A DNA stretch of 64,000 nt from Acinetobacter colistiniresistens (GTDB lineage Bacteria > Pseudomonadota > Gammaproteobacteria > Pseudomonadales > Moraxellaceae), in assembly GCF_000413935.1 (NCBI RefSeq), contig NZ_KE340379.1:452595-516594 (forward strand), in the 5' to 3' direction. The translations under genes were made by a program, and so were the position numbers. The notes under the pieces are model-generated. The model did not search any database, was not told where the DNA came from, and was given only the letters and a program-made list of their open reading frames with translations. Positions 34,170-42,810 of the stretch are shown piece by piece. Position 1 is the first letter of the stretch. Each line of letters begins with the position of its first letter.

Positions 34170-35072
34170 ATGATTAAGCCAAGACATTTACAGCAAATTA
34201 TGGTACTGACTGAAATCGGAACCATCAATCAGGCAGCTGAGGTACTTTGTATGACTCAGCCCTCGTTAACCAATAGTATTAAAAAATTAGAACATGATTT
34301 GGGAGTGAGCTTGTTTGAAAGGACCAGTAAAGGGGTGAAACCTACTTTATATACCGAGCATATTCTAAAACAGGCACCACAGATCTTGCAGCAGTTAGAT
34401 ACTTTACATAAAGAAATTAAGTTACTTTCAAGTGGTCAGGTTGGGGAACTACATATCGGTACAGGGCCTGTCATTATTCATGCGCTAATGAAAGATGTGA
34501 TTCCATTATTTTCAAAACGATATCCTGAAATTGAAGTGCATTTATATGTAGATCATCCCAAGAACATTATTGATAAATTGGAAAATGGAACTTTGGATTT
34601 AGGCATACTCAGTACTGAATATGTCGATCTCAGTGAAGAGCTGATTTCAGTATCACTGTTGCAGGATCCTACTCGTTTTATTGTTCGCGCTGGACATCCA
34701 TTACTCGAAGTTGGGCAGCTTGAATTTAAGCATCTGTTGGCTTATCCATTTGCATTGCCGCGGATTGCAAAACAAAAAATACAATGGTTGAGATCACAAA
34801 CTCATGCGGGGCATTCAGCTCGTATTTGTTTGACAGTCAATGACTATGATTTATTGATTCATCAAGTTAAACACAGCAATGCCATAACGGCAGGGCCTAG
34901 CCATTTGTTTCAAGCCTTATTAAAGCAAAAAGAGATTGCGATTTTGGATTATCAGAACCCTGCTTTCACTTGGCATGCATGTGCAGTCTATAAGTCAATT
35001 ACTATTCACTCGATGGGGATGAAGCTTTTTTTAGAAATGATCCGGGATTGGTTTGAGCAGAAAAATGTCTGA
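34170..35072 (+). CDS. LysR-family transcriptional regulator
   Basis: 300 residues with a LysR winged HTH (INQAAEVLCMTQPSLTNSIK, about residues 18-37) and a C-terminal effector domain. GGAAGAGAG precedes the ATG. It is divergent from the secreted-protein/FadL operon and is the likely regulator of that pair. The effector domain suits a small aromatic or carboxylic ligand, but which one is unknown. Confidence 0.9.
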   Translation: MIKPRHLQQIMVLTEIGTINQAAEVLCMTQPSLTNSIKKLEHDLGVSLFERTSKGVKPTLYTEHILKQAPQILQQLDTLHKEIKLLSSGQVGELHIGTGPVIIHALMKDVIPLFSKRYPEIEVHLYVDHPKNIIDKLENGTLDLGILSTEYVDLSEELISVSLLQDPTRFIVRAGHPLLEVGQLEFKHLLAYPFALPRIAKQKIQWLRSQTHAGHSARICLTVNDYDLLIHQVKHSNAITAGPSHLFQALLKQKEIAILDYQNPAFTWHACAVYKSITIHSMGMKLFLEMIRDWFEQKNV

Positions 35073-35343
35073 ACGTTCTTTTTAGACAGACTTCTGTTTT
35101 TTCACATTGTCACTGTCAATAAATAAAATGCTAAAAAACAGCCCTTTTTTTGCTTAATTTTAAATTTTTTGTGCCAATTAGTTTTTGAATAATAGAGTGA
35201 TTAGCTTGGTTGTTGAGCATTTTAGCGTATTCAAATTTGATTTCAGCTTGATGAAAGACGTTAAAAAAGACTGACATAAATAAAGCCAGTTCAGCCTTGA
35301 ATAGGTTGTTACTAGGGAAAATTGAATAATTAAGGAAGAGGCA
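35073..35343. other. Intergenic stretch after LysR
   Basis: An AT-rich gap. Minus-strand frames here lack a ribosome binding site and family features and are not called. No hairpin with a T-run is clear. The promoter of the following genes probably lies in the second half. Confidence 0.5.
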
Positions 35344-35451
35344 ATGTCTGTATTGTGCATGGTTCAGCATAGAAAAAGTAATTTAGATGGCCTTAGCCCA
35401 CAAAATCATCCAAGCAGCCGTGGCTTGATTGTGATTCAAAAAAGGGGTTAA
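35344..35451 (+). CDS. Possible small peptide (35 residues) upstream of astA
   Basis: The ATG at 35344 has a strong AGGAAGAGG ribosome binding site. The frame ends at 35451, only 5 bases before the astA start. The peptide begins MSVLCMVQHRKSNLDG and is basic. The tight spacing suggests translational coupling or a leader peptide. No family is recognised, and chance cannot be excluded. Confidence 0.4.
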   Translation: MSVLCMVQHRKSNLDGLSPQNHPSSRGLIVIQKRG

Positions 35452-35456
35452 GTCAT

Positions 35457-36494
35457 ATGATGCTGATTCGTTATATCAAACAAAAAGATATCCATGATCT
35501 TTATCAACTGGCGCAAAAAGCAGGTTTTGGTTTAACCTCTTTGCAACCTGATATGGAAATACTGGCTGCACGGATAGATCGAGCAATTAAGACGGTCGAA
35601 GGCAAATTGGACAAGTCGGAGCAGGGCTATTTATTCGCCTTAGAAGATACCACACTGCATAAAGTGGTTGGTGTATGCGGAATCGAGGTGGCCTTAGGTT
35701 TAAAAGAACCTTGGTATAACTTTCACGTCGGTACACAAGTGCACTCTTCAGAGCCATTAAATGTCTATAAATCATTACCGACCTTATATTTGAGTAATAA
35801 CCACACCAACTGTAGTGAGTTATGTACTTTATTTTTAGACCCCGATTATCGCTTAAATAAGAATGGCAAATTTTTATCCAAGGTTCGGTTCTTGTTTCTT
35901 TCTGCTTTTAGACAATATTTTGAAGAAACTATTGTGGCTGAAATGCGGGGCTTTTCAGATGAAAATGGCCGTTCACCATTTTGGGATGCAGTTGGCCATA
36001 AATTCTTTGATATGGAGTTTAGTAAGGCAGATTATCTGAGTGGTACAGGTAAAAAGGCATTCATTGCAGAACTGATGCCACGACATCCACTTTATGTAGA
36101 TATGCTGCCCGATGAAGCCAAAGCGGTGATTGCTGCGGTCCATCCCAATACGGTACCTGCCTATAATCTTTTGATTGAAGAAGGTCTACGTTATAAGGGC
36201 TATGTCGATATCTTTGATGCAGGTGCGACTTTGCAAGCCGATATTGAAAATTTAAGAGCGATCAAAGACAGCCATGCGGTGACGGTAAAGATTGAGCCAT
36301 CTGATCACATCATTCTAGGTAATGATCCTTATATCATTGCCAATGACGATTATAAAAATTTTCGCGCTCTCCTCATTTACAGCCAGCCAGATACAAACCA
36401 AGTGACATTGGATCCTCAGCAGGCCCATCAGTTACATGTGAAAGAAGGAGCATCGGCACGGATGCTTAATATCAATATTCCAAAGAAAAATTGA
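35457..36494 (+). CDS. astA: Arginine N-succinyltransferase
   Basis: 345 residues, the usual length. AstA transfers succinyl from succinyl-CoA to arginine in the first step of the AST catabolic pathway. Typical segments are LTSLQPDME near the start, CSELCTLFLDPDYR in the middle, and MRGFSDENGRSPFWDAVGHK. The rest of the ast operon is not next to it: the following gene is a CycA-type permease. It may therefore be a stand-alone copy or act on another amine. Two adjacent ATG codons make the start slightly ambiguous. Confidence 0.9.
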   Translation: MMLIRYIKQKDIHDLYQLAQKAGFGLTSLQPDMEILAARIDRAIKTVEGKLDKSEQGYLFALEDTTLHKVVGVCGIEVALGLKEPWYNFHVGTQVHSSEPLNVYKSLPTLYLSNNHTNCSELCTLFLDPDYRLNKNGKFLSKVRFLFLSAFRQYFEETIVAEMRGFSDENGRSPFWDAVGHKFFDMEFSKADYLSGTGKKAFIAELMPRHPLYVDMLPDEAKAVIAAVHPNTVPAYNLLIEEGLRYKGYVDIFDAGATLQADIENLRAIKDSHAVTVKIEPSDHIILGNDPYIIANDDYKNFRALLIYSQPDTNQVTLDPQQAHQLHVKEGASARMLNINIPKKN

Positions 36495-36951
36495 GGCATT
36501 GTCAGTTGAAAATGAGAACGAGGATGAGGACTTAATTAATCTACTTATCTCGTAATTTTATGCGCTAATTAAACCTGTTTTGATTTGTTTGCAAACCGTG
36601 TAAGCAGATCAATTCAATTTTAATTTGCACAAAATATTCGCGTTGTTAATTGAATATATTTCACGTTTAATTGTTGGTAAATTGAGCGGAAAAGCACGGC
36701 ATGATCTTACAGTGTTTGAGGAATGAGATATGATGCTTTCGCCCAAAGAACTTTTGACCAATAACAACAGGTTTTAGGGTGCATATAAGGACTTTATGGA
36801 AAATAACAGATAAGCGAGGTGGCTGAGTTAAGCACTAAATTTAAAAATAATTTTATTGAGAAAAATGGAATTTTGATATTCAGGCATTTTAAAAATATTT
36901 TAATTTTATTAGGCAATTATAACGGCTGTTATACATTGGAGTAAGGATTAC
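36495..36951. other. 457-base gap between astA and cycA
   Basis: An AT-rich region. A 15-codon frame at about 36731 (MMLSPKEL...) has a GAGGAATGAG site in front but is too short to call. I looked for a glycine riboswitch before cycA and saw no matching core. The cycA promoter should lie within the last 150 bases. Confidence 0.5.
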
Positions 36952-38415
36952 ATGAGTCAGGATAAAGATAAGCAGCTTCTGGAAGGAGATCTGCTTGGTA
37001 GTCAACATATGACTCAGCAGGATGAAGAAAAATTACAACGCTCTTTAACCAATCGTCATATTCAGATGATTGCCATTGGCGGTGCAATTGGTACGGGGCT
37101 ATTTATGGGCTCTGGTAAGACCCTAAGTGTTTCGGGTACCTCCATTATTTTAACTTATTTAATTATTGGCTTTTTCTTTTTCTTTGTGATGCGGGCGATG
37201 GGCGAACTGTTGCTGGCAAATACCAATTTTAAGACTTTTGCTGATTTTGCAACAGCGTATATCGGTCCGTGGGCTGGCTTTTTTCTCGGATGGTCGTATT
37301 GGTGTAACTGGATTATTACCGCAATTGCAGATGTGATTGTGATAGGAGGGTATATGCAGTTCTGGTATCCCGATGTTCCTGTCTGGATTCCTGCTTTTAC
37401 CTCCTTAGCTATTCTTACGATTCTGAATTTTGTTGCGGTTCGCATGTTTGGTGAGTTGGAGTTTTGGTTCTCATTGATCAAAATCGCCGCCATTATTATG
37501 TTTATTCTGGCAGGGATTTATTTAATCAGTACTGGTTTTACTTCGCCGAGCGGTGTCAAAGCGTCGATGAGTCATGTATTTGAAACTCAGTCGATGTTTC
37601 CTTATGGGGTTACTGGCTTTTTAGCTGGTTTCCAGATTGCGATTTTTGCCTTTGTTGGTATTGAATTGGTTGGAACCACAGCGGCTGAAACTAAAGATCC
37701 GCATAAATCACTGCCTAAAGCGATTAACTCGATTCCATTGCGTATTTTACTTTTCTATGTTGGTGCATTGGTTTGTATTATCGCAGTTACATCATGGGCA
37801 AAAATTTCACCAGAAAAAAGTCCATTTGTAGAAATGTTTTCCTTGATTGGATTGCCGATTGCAGCAGGGTTGGTCAATTTTGTGGTGGCGACTTCTGCAC
37901 TTTCTTCAGCGAATAGCGGTATTTTTGCGACCAGTCGTATGCTTTACGGTTTGGCTTTGGACAATGACGCGCCGAAAAGTTTTAGTAAATTGTCAAAAAG
38001 AAAGGTACCGATTCGTGGTCTGATCTTTTCAATGACTTGTGTCACCATTGGAACCTCGATTTTATTTATTGTACCGAATGTCATGACGGCGTTTACCATT
38101 ATTTCGGCCCTGACGTCGATTCTATGTATTTTTACTTTTATGCTGATTATTCTGTCTTATATCTGCTATCGGAAAAAATTCCCGGAGTTGCACCAACAGT
38201 CTAAATTTAAAATGCCGGGTGGCTTGGTTATGGCATGGCTGACCATGTCATTTTTGGTGTTTACCATTGTGATCTTGGCTTTAGATCACGATACAATGAT
38301 TGCGCTGGCTTTTTCACCTGTGTGGTTCATTGGCTTGCTGATTGCATATCGTCGTAAAAAGAAAAAAATGCTGCAATTGGATCTGTTAAAAGCAAGAGCG
38401 GTTGATTATGTTTAA
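36952..38415 (+). CDS. cycA: D-serine/D-alanine/glycine permease (CycA-type APC transporter)
   Basis: 487 residues with twelve membrane helices of the amino acid-polyamine-organocation family. The segments LTNRHIQMIAIGGAIGTGLF, MRAMGELLLAN, AIFAFVGIELVGTTAAETKD and NSGIFATSRMLYGLA follow E. coli CycA closely. It imports D-Ser, D-Ala, Gly and beta-Ala with protons. GGAGTAAGGATTAC precedes the ATG. A terminator follows. A link with the preceding astA (amine or amino acid catabolism) is possible but unproven. Confidence 0.9.
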   Translation: MSQDKDKQLLEGDLLGSQHMTQQDEEKLQRSLTNRHIQMIAIGGAIGTGLFMGSGKTLSVSGTSIILTYLIIGFFFFFVMRAMGELLLANTNFKTFADFATAYIGPWAGFFLGWSYWCNWIITAIADVIVIGGYMQFWYPDVPVWIPAFTSLAILTILNFVAVRMFGELEFWFSLIKIAAIIMFILAGIYLISTGFTSPSGVKASMSHVFETQSMFPYGVTGFLAGFQIAIFAFVGIELVGTTAAETKDPHKSLPKAINSIPLRILLFYVGALVCIIAVTSWAKISPEKSPFVEMFSLIGLPIAAGLVNFVVATSALSSANSGIFATSRMLYGLALDNDAPKSFSKLSKRKVPIRGLIFSMTCVTIGTSILFIVPNVMTAFTIISALTSILCIFTFMLIILSYICYRKKFPELHQQSKFKMPGGLVMAWLTMSFLVFTIVILALDHDTMIALAFSPVWFIGLLIAYRRKKKKMLQLDLLKARAVDYV

Positions 38416-38462
38416 GTTAATTTGATCTGTTGTCATCATAGATTTTTGGCTTTTAAATACGC

Positions 38463-38488
38463 AAGCAGAGTGAAGGCTCTGCTTTTTT
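38463..38488 (+). terminator. Terminator after cycA
   Basis: AAGCAGAG (38463-38470) pairs with CTCTGCTT (38477-38484) around a 6-base loop, followed by a T-run. Confidence 0.8.
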
Positions 38489-38663
38489 ATTTAAATGCTA
38501 AGAACATTGATTTGAATGCAGATGTATCTACATGAATAGAAAGGATTCTTTCAAGCCAATCAATAATGGGTGACAAAAAACGTCATAAACAGACCATGCT
38601 GTATAGACAGAGGCGGATTAATATCGTTACAATGCCGTAAATTTAAGCAAAAAAATCTATAAA

Positions 38664-41411
38664 ATGTTGAACAATATCTATCAGGCCTTGGACAGTTTGG
38701 GCCTTACTGCACAGAGACGTGCAATCCATATTCAGTTTTCCAATCAAAAACTAAATTCACAGGTTTTCCTGCAACGGATTGATGGTCAGCATCAACTGAA
38801 TGCGGGCTTTAAAGCAGAATTAATTTGCCTATCGACCAATGCTACTATTCCGCTGAAACAATTTATTGGTAGCCAAGCCGCAATTGACACCGTTACGGAT
38901 CAGGGGCAATTGACCCGTGTCACAGGCATTATCACCCAAGCCCTGCAAGGGCAATCGGATGGTAGCCTCACGGTATATAAACTGACTTTAGAAGACCCAA
39001 CCGCATTGTGGAAACAACGCCGTAACAGCCGCGTGTTTATGAACAAGAGCGTGCCTGATGTGGTGCAAATCATCTTTAAAGAGTGGCAACAAAAAAGTCC
39101 CTTGTTTGCATCAAGCTTAACTTTAGATTTAAGCGGACTGAGTCAGGATTACGATATCCGTCCCTTTATTATGCAATATAATCAATCGGATGAAGCATTT
39201 TTAACATCCTTGATGCGTAGCGAAGGCATTAATTGGTTAATTGATGAAGCGGAGCGAACCGTTGCACTCAGTAGTGCTGCGATTCAGCCACAAAAATTAC
39301 GCTTGATTGATGACAATAGCCAATACCAAGCACTCGATCGTCGTCAGATTCGTTACCATCGCAGCAGTGCCACTGAACAATACGACAGCATGACCAGTCT
39401 GGTCGGGCAACGCAGCTTACAACCGAGCAGTGTACATGTACAGCGTTGGCAAGCTGATGCACTGGAACAGGAAGATGGTGCAGGCAGCGTACAAAGCACA
39501 CATAAACACAGTGAGCAATACAACAATGCCAGTCTAGGTCTGGAACAGGCATGGCATTTTTCACCTGCGTGGATGCAAGACCTGAATGGGGAAGATGGTG
39601 CAACCGCATCAGGCAATGCACAGATTGAAAAGCTGAATCAGAATCTGGGGCAATATTACGACCAGCAATCCAAACAATTTACTGCCGATAGCACTGTTCG
39701 AGATACCCATGTCGGTTACTGGTTTGAATTGACCGAACATCCTGAAATTGATCAACACGATGGGGCAGATAAAGAATTCCTGATTACAGGCAAAAACTTC
39801 TATAACCAAAACAACTTGCCTAAAGACCTCAATCAGCAGATCAACCAATTATTAGCGCAGAGTAATTGGCAGCCAACCCAAACCAACAATGAAGAACGCC
39901 AAGCCAATCAACTGACGCTACAACGCCGCAGCATTAAAACCGTACCCGAATTTAATCCCTTACAACACCGTCCAGTCGCTTCACCGCAGCGTGCCAAAGT
40001 GGTTGGGCCAAGTGGTGAAGAAATCCATGTCGATGAATGGGGGCGAATCAAAGTCCGTTTCCTATTCACTCGTAACGATGATCACAGCCATGATGGCGGT
40101 GCGGGTGCCAATGACAACGATACCGATTCAGCTTGGGTTGATGTACTCACGCCTTGGGCTGGTGAAGGCTATGGTGCACGTTTTTTACCGCGTATTGGTG
40201 AAATCGTGGTGATTGACTTCTTTGATGGCAATATTGACCGTCCGTTTGTGGTGGGAAGAATTCATGAAGGCCATCGTAGCCCAACCAAGTTTGACAACGC
40301 AGGCAAGCTGCCAGACACCAAGAAACTGGCAGGAATCAAATCTAAAGAGTACCAAGGAGAAGGCTTTAACCAACTGCGTTTTGATGACACCACAGGACAG
40401 ATCAGCGCCCAGTTGCAAAGTAGCCATGCGGCCAGTCAACTAAACCTCGGCAAACTGAGTCATCCCAAAGATAAAGCCGAAAGTGAAGATCGAGGTGAAG
40501 GTTTTGAGCTACGTACCGACCAGTGGGGTGCAGTGCGGGCAGGCGAAGGTTTATTGCTTTCCACCTATAAACAGGATCAAGCCCAAGGTGAACATCTTGA
40601 TGCACAAGTTGCTAAACAGCAGCTTGAGGGCAACCAGAGCAATGCCAAGGCACTGAGCGAAATAGCTAAGAATCAGCAAACCGATGAGGTTGAATCTTTA
40701 ACGCAGTTAAAGGCATTTTTTGAATCCATTGAATCTGATATTGCCAAGTTTAATAAAGCTGTACTTCTACTTAATTCACCAGCGGGCATAGGTCTGAGCA
40801 GCAATGAAGATATTCATTTATCAGCCGATGGGCAAATTAATCAGATTGCAGGCGATAGTATTAATTTAAGTACGCAAAAAAATCTGATTAGCCATGTCCA
40901 AAACAGAATCAGTGTGTTTGCCGCGCAGAATGGCATTAAGCAAGTGGCTGCCAAAGGTAAGTTTGAAATGCATGCCCAAGGGGATGGTATGGATTTACTT
41001 GCCAAGCAAGGCATCCAGATTACCTCGACCGAAGACCGCATTGAAATTACTAGTCCAAAAGAGATTGTGATTACCGCAGGTGGTTCTCAGATCAAGCTGA
41101 ATAGTTCAGGTATTTTCCCGATTACCAGTGGCAAGTTTGAGGTGAAGGCAGGGCAGCATTTATTTATGGGTGGGGCGAAGGTTCAGTTAACACCAATTAA
41201 TTTACCAGGTGCTGATATAAAAAATTGGATCGAATTAGATTATCGCGACCCTGAAACAAGAAAAGGGATTGCAGATAATGGTTATAAAATTTTCTTTAAA
41301 AATGGAACGACGTTAGAAGGAAAATTAGATGAACCGTACCGGGTTTGTCGGAGAGTCAATATTCTGAGAGACTATCCCGATGACAAAACCAAACTATACC
41401 CCCGAAATTAG
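38664..41411 (+). CDS. vgrG: Type VI secretion spike protein VgrG, C-terminus truncated by an IS
   Basis: 915 residues as it stands. The N-terminal gp27-like part (about 1-370), the gp5-like OB part (HVDEWGRIKVRFLFTR, VDVLTPWAGEGYGARFLPRI, FFDGNIDRPFVVGRI) and a long DUF2345 needle (about 560-840) are intact. The last 26 residues come from the IS end. If the IS and one copy of the AGA duplication are removed, the frame continues into the fragment at 42642-42810 and gives 944 residues ending in a stop that overlaps the toxin ATG. The lost tail begins DANGFARHENVP, a typical VgrG end that often binds cargo. The spike core may still work; loading of the toxin may not. Confidence 0.92.
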   Translation: MLNNIYQALDSLGLTAQRRAIHIQFSNQKLNSQVFLQRIDGQHQLNAGFKAELICLSTNATIPLKQFIGSQAAIDTVTDQGQLTRVTGIITQALQGQSDGSLTVYKLTLEDPTALWKQRRNSRVFMNKSVPDVVQIIFKEWQQKSPLFASSLTLDLSGLSQDYDIRPFIMQYNQSDEAFLTSLMRSEGINWLIDEAERTVALSSAAIQPQKLRLIDDNSQYQALDRRQIRYHRSSATEQYDSMTSLVGQRSLQPSSVHVQRWQADALEQEDGAGSVQSTHKHSEQYNNASLGLEQAWHFSPAWMQDLNGEDGATASGNAQIEKLNQNLGQYYDQQSKQFTADSTVRDTHVGYWFELTEHPEIDQHDGADKEFLITGKNFYNQNNLPKDLNQQINQLLAQSNWQPTQTNNEERQANQLTLQRRSIKTVPEFNPLQHRPVASPQRAKVVGPSGEEIHVDEWGRIKVRFLFTRNDDHSHDGGAGANDNDTDSAWVDVLTPWAGEGYGARFLPRIGEIVVIDFFDGNIDRPFVVGRIHEGHRSPTKFDNAGKLPDTKKLAGIKSKEYQGEGFNQLRFDDTTGQISAQLQSSHAASQLNLGKLSHPKDKAESEDRGEGFELRTDQWGAVRAGEGLLLSTYKQDQAQGEHLDAQVAKQQLEGNQSNAKALSEIAKNQQTDEVESLTQLKAFFESIESDIAKFNKAVLLLNSPAGIGLSSNEDIHLSADGQINQIAGDSINLSTQKNLISHVQNRISVFAAQNGIKQVAAKGKFEMHAQGDGMDLLAKQGIQITSTEDRIEITSPKEIVITAGGSQIKLNSSGIFPITSGKFEVKAGQHLFMGGAKVQLTPINLPGADIKNWIELDYRDPETRKGIADNGYKIFFKNGTTLEGKLDEPYRVCRRVNILRDYPDDKTKLYPRN

Positions 41412-41697
41412 AGAAAGAGCGGTTCAATTACTAATTGAATCTGAAAAAGATTATCCTTCTACTTGGGCAGCAATCACAGCTATTGCTCCTAAAATCGGTT
41501 GTACTCCTGAAACATTGCGTGTTTGGTATTTAAAGCATCTGGATCAACTAAATCCTGCCAAAGTACAACAGATATCTGACCAAGAAAAAATGAAGCAAAT
41601 GGAACGTGAAATTAAAGAATTAAAACGTGCCAATGAAATTCTACGTAAAGCAGCCGCTTTTTTCGCCCAGGCGGAGCTCGACCGCCCACACAAATAA
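41380..41697 (+). CDS. IS3-family transposase OrfA
   Basis: 105 residues: an N-terminal HTH of the transposase_8 type (YTPEIRERAVQLLIESE, GCTPETLRVWY) and a C-terminal leucine-zipper helix (KMKQMEREIKELKRANEILR). It binds the IS ends. Near its end the DNA contains T TTT TTC in the reading frame (41658-41664), a fitting slippery heptamer for -1 frameshifting into OrfB to make the fused OrfAB transposase. Confidence 0.93.
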   Translation: MTKPNYTPEIRERAVQLLIESEKDYPSTWAAITAIAPKIGCTPETLRVWYLKHLDQLNPAKVQQISDQEKMKQMEREIKELKRANEILRKAAAFFAQAELDRPHK

Positions 41698-42599
41698 TGG
41701 TGGATTTTATCCATAACAATAAAGATCGATATGGTGTTGAAGCGATTTGTAGAATTTTACCGATTGCACCTTCAACCTATTACCGAACTTTAGATCTCAC
41801 TGACAATCCAGAACATCGAGCGAAACGAGATCTACATGATGAGTATCATGCTGAACAAATTAAACGAATTTGGAAAGAAAGTTCAGGTCGATATGGTGTA
41901 CGTAAAGTTTGGCAAAAATTGAAACGTGAGGGTTATGTTATTGCACGTTGTACAGTTGCTCGATTGATGCAAAAGCTAGGTATACAAGGTGTTTGGCGTG
42001 GTAAGAATAAACAAACCACCCGTAACCGAGATGACCAAAAACGGGCAGATGATTTAGTGAAACGTAATTTTAATGCTGATCATCCAAACCAACTATGGGT
42101 GGGTGACTTTACGTATATTCAAACTCATTCAGGCTGGGTATATACCGCATTTGTTATTGATGTGTTCTCACGAGCAATTGTTGGATGGAAAGTATCTACA
42201 CGGATGAATACAGATATGGTGCTTGATGCATTAGAGCAAGCATTGCATGATCGAGGCATGCCAAAGAATGTGATTCATCATTCCGACAGAGGTGTGCAAT
42301 ATCTTTCCATTCGCTATACCAATCGTTTAGAAGCAGCAAATTTACGAGCATCAGTCGGTACAACGGGTGATTCATACGATAATGCTCTGGCTGAAACGGT
42401 GAATGGCTTATACAAAACAGAGGTGATTGAATATTTAAAAGCAGATTGGCAAGGTTTAGCAGATGTACAACTTGCGACACTAAACTGGGTAGATTGGTTC
42501 AATAAAAAGCGTGTACACAGTGCACTGGGTTATGTATCGCCTTTTGAGTTTGAAGCAATGTACTATGATAAGATTAACCCGTTAGGTCAGGTGGCTTAA
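41697..42599 (+). CDS. IS3-family transposase OrfB (DDE integrase)
   Basis: 300 residues, in the -1 frame relative to OrfA. The N-terminal HTH_21 part is followed by the rve integrase core with the catalytic triad Asp137 (WVGDFTY), Asp197 (HHSDRG) and Glu233 (ALAETVN), a D-D-35-E spacing. Its ATG overlaps the OrfA stop (TAATG), so it may be made alone by coupling or as an OrfAB fusion by frameshifting. All catalytic residues are present. Confidence 0.95.
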   Translation: MVDFIHNNKDRYGVEAICRILPIAPSTYYRTLDLTDNPEHRAKRDLHDEYHAEQIKRIWKESSGRYGVRKVWQKLKREGYVIARCTVARLMQKLGIQGVWRGKNKQTTRNRDDQKRADDLVKRNFNADHPNQLWVGDFTYIQTHSGWVYTAFVIDVFSRAIVGWKVSTRMNTDMVLDALEQALHDRGMPKNVIHHSDRGVQYLSIRYTNRLEAANLRASVGTTGDSYDNALAETVNGLYKTEVIEYLKADWQGLADVQLATLNWVDWFNKKRVHSALGYVSPFEFEAMYYDKINPLGQVA

Positions 42600-42641
42600 C
42601 TTAAATAAAAAAGTCTCCGACAAACCCGGTACGGTTCAAGA

Positions 42642-42810
42642 TGCTAATGGATTTGCTAGGCATGAAAATGTACCACCTGAAACTATAAAAAAAGTAGTGT
42701 ATGAAACTCAAGACGGTAAAGAAAAAATTGCCAATCCACTAGAAGAGTTATTAGAAATTGAAGACGATTCAACAATCCGTAGTTCTGGGGATTTAAATAA
42801 TGGCAAATAA
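42642..42810 (+). pseudogene. vgrG: C-terminal fragment of vgrG cut off by the IS
   Basis: This fragment encodes the last 55 or so residues of the original VgrG (ANGFARHENVPPETIKKV at the start, ending GDLNNGK and TAA at 42808-42810). It joins in frame with the vgrG codons up to 41329 when the IS and one AGA copy are removed. The original stop lies 11 bases inside the toxin gene, so the toxin was translationally coupled to vgrG before the insertion. Confidence 0.9.

Larger units (their letters stand above)
41330..42638 (+). mobile_element. Complete IS3-family insertion sequence (1309 bases)
   Basis: The terminal inverted repeats at 41330-41355 and 42613-42638 match at 25 of 26 bases and begin TGAACCGTACCGGGTTTGTC on the left. 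A 3-base direct repeat AGA flanks the element (41327-41329 and 42639-42641). OrfA and OrfB are both intact, so it is probably active and recent. It sits in the vgrG tail. Confidence 0.95.

Noticed and set aside
35131..35370. Minus-strand open frames upstream of astA
   Set aside because: No family features or ribosome binding site, and they cover the probable promoter and short leader frame on the plus strand.
36495..36951. Glycine riboswitch upstream of cycA
   Set aside because: No core resembling the glycine aptamer was seen; the region is simply AT-rich.
39268..39848. Open frames opposite vgrG
   Set aside because: Shadow frames with odd Cys/His-rich composition and no start signals.
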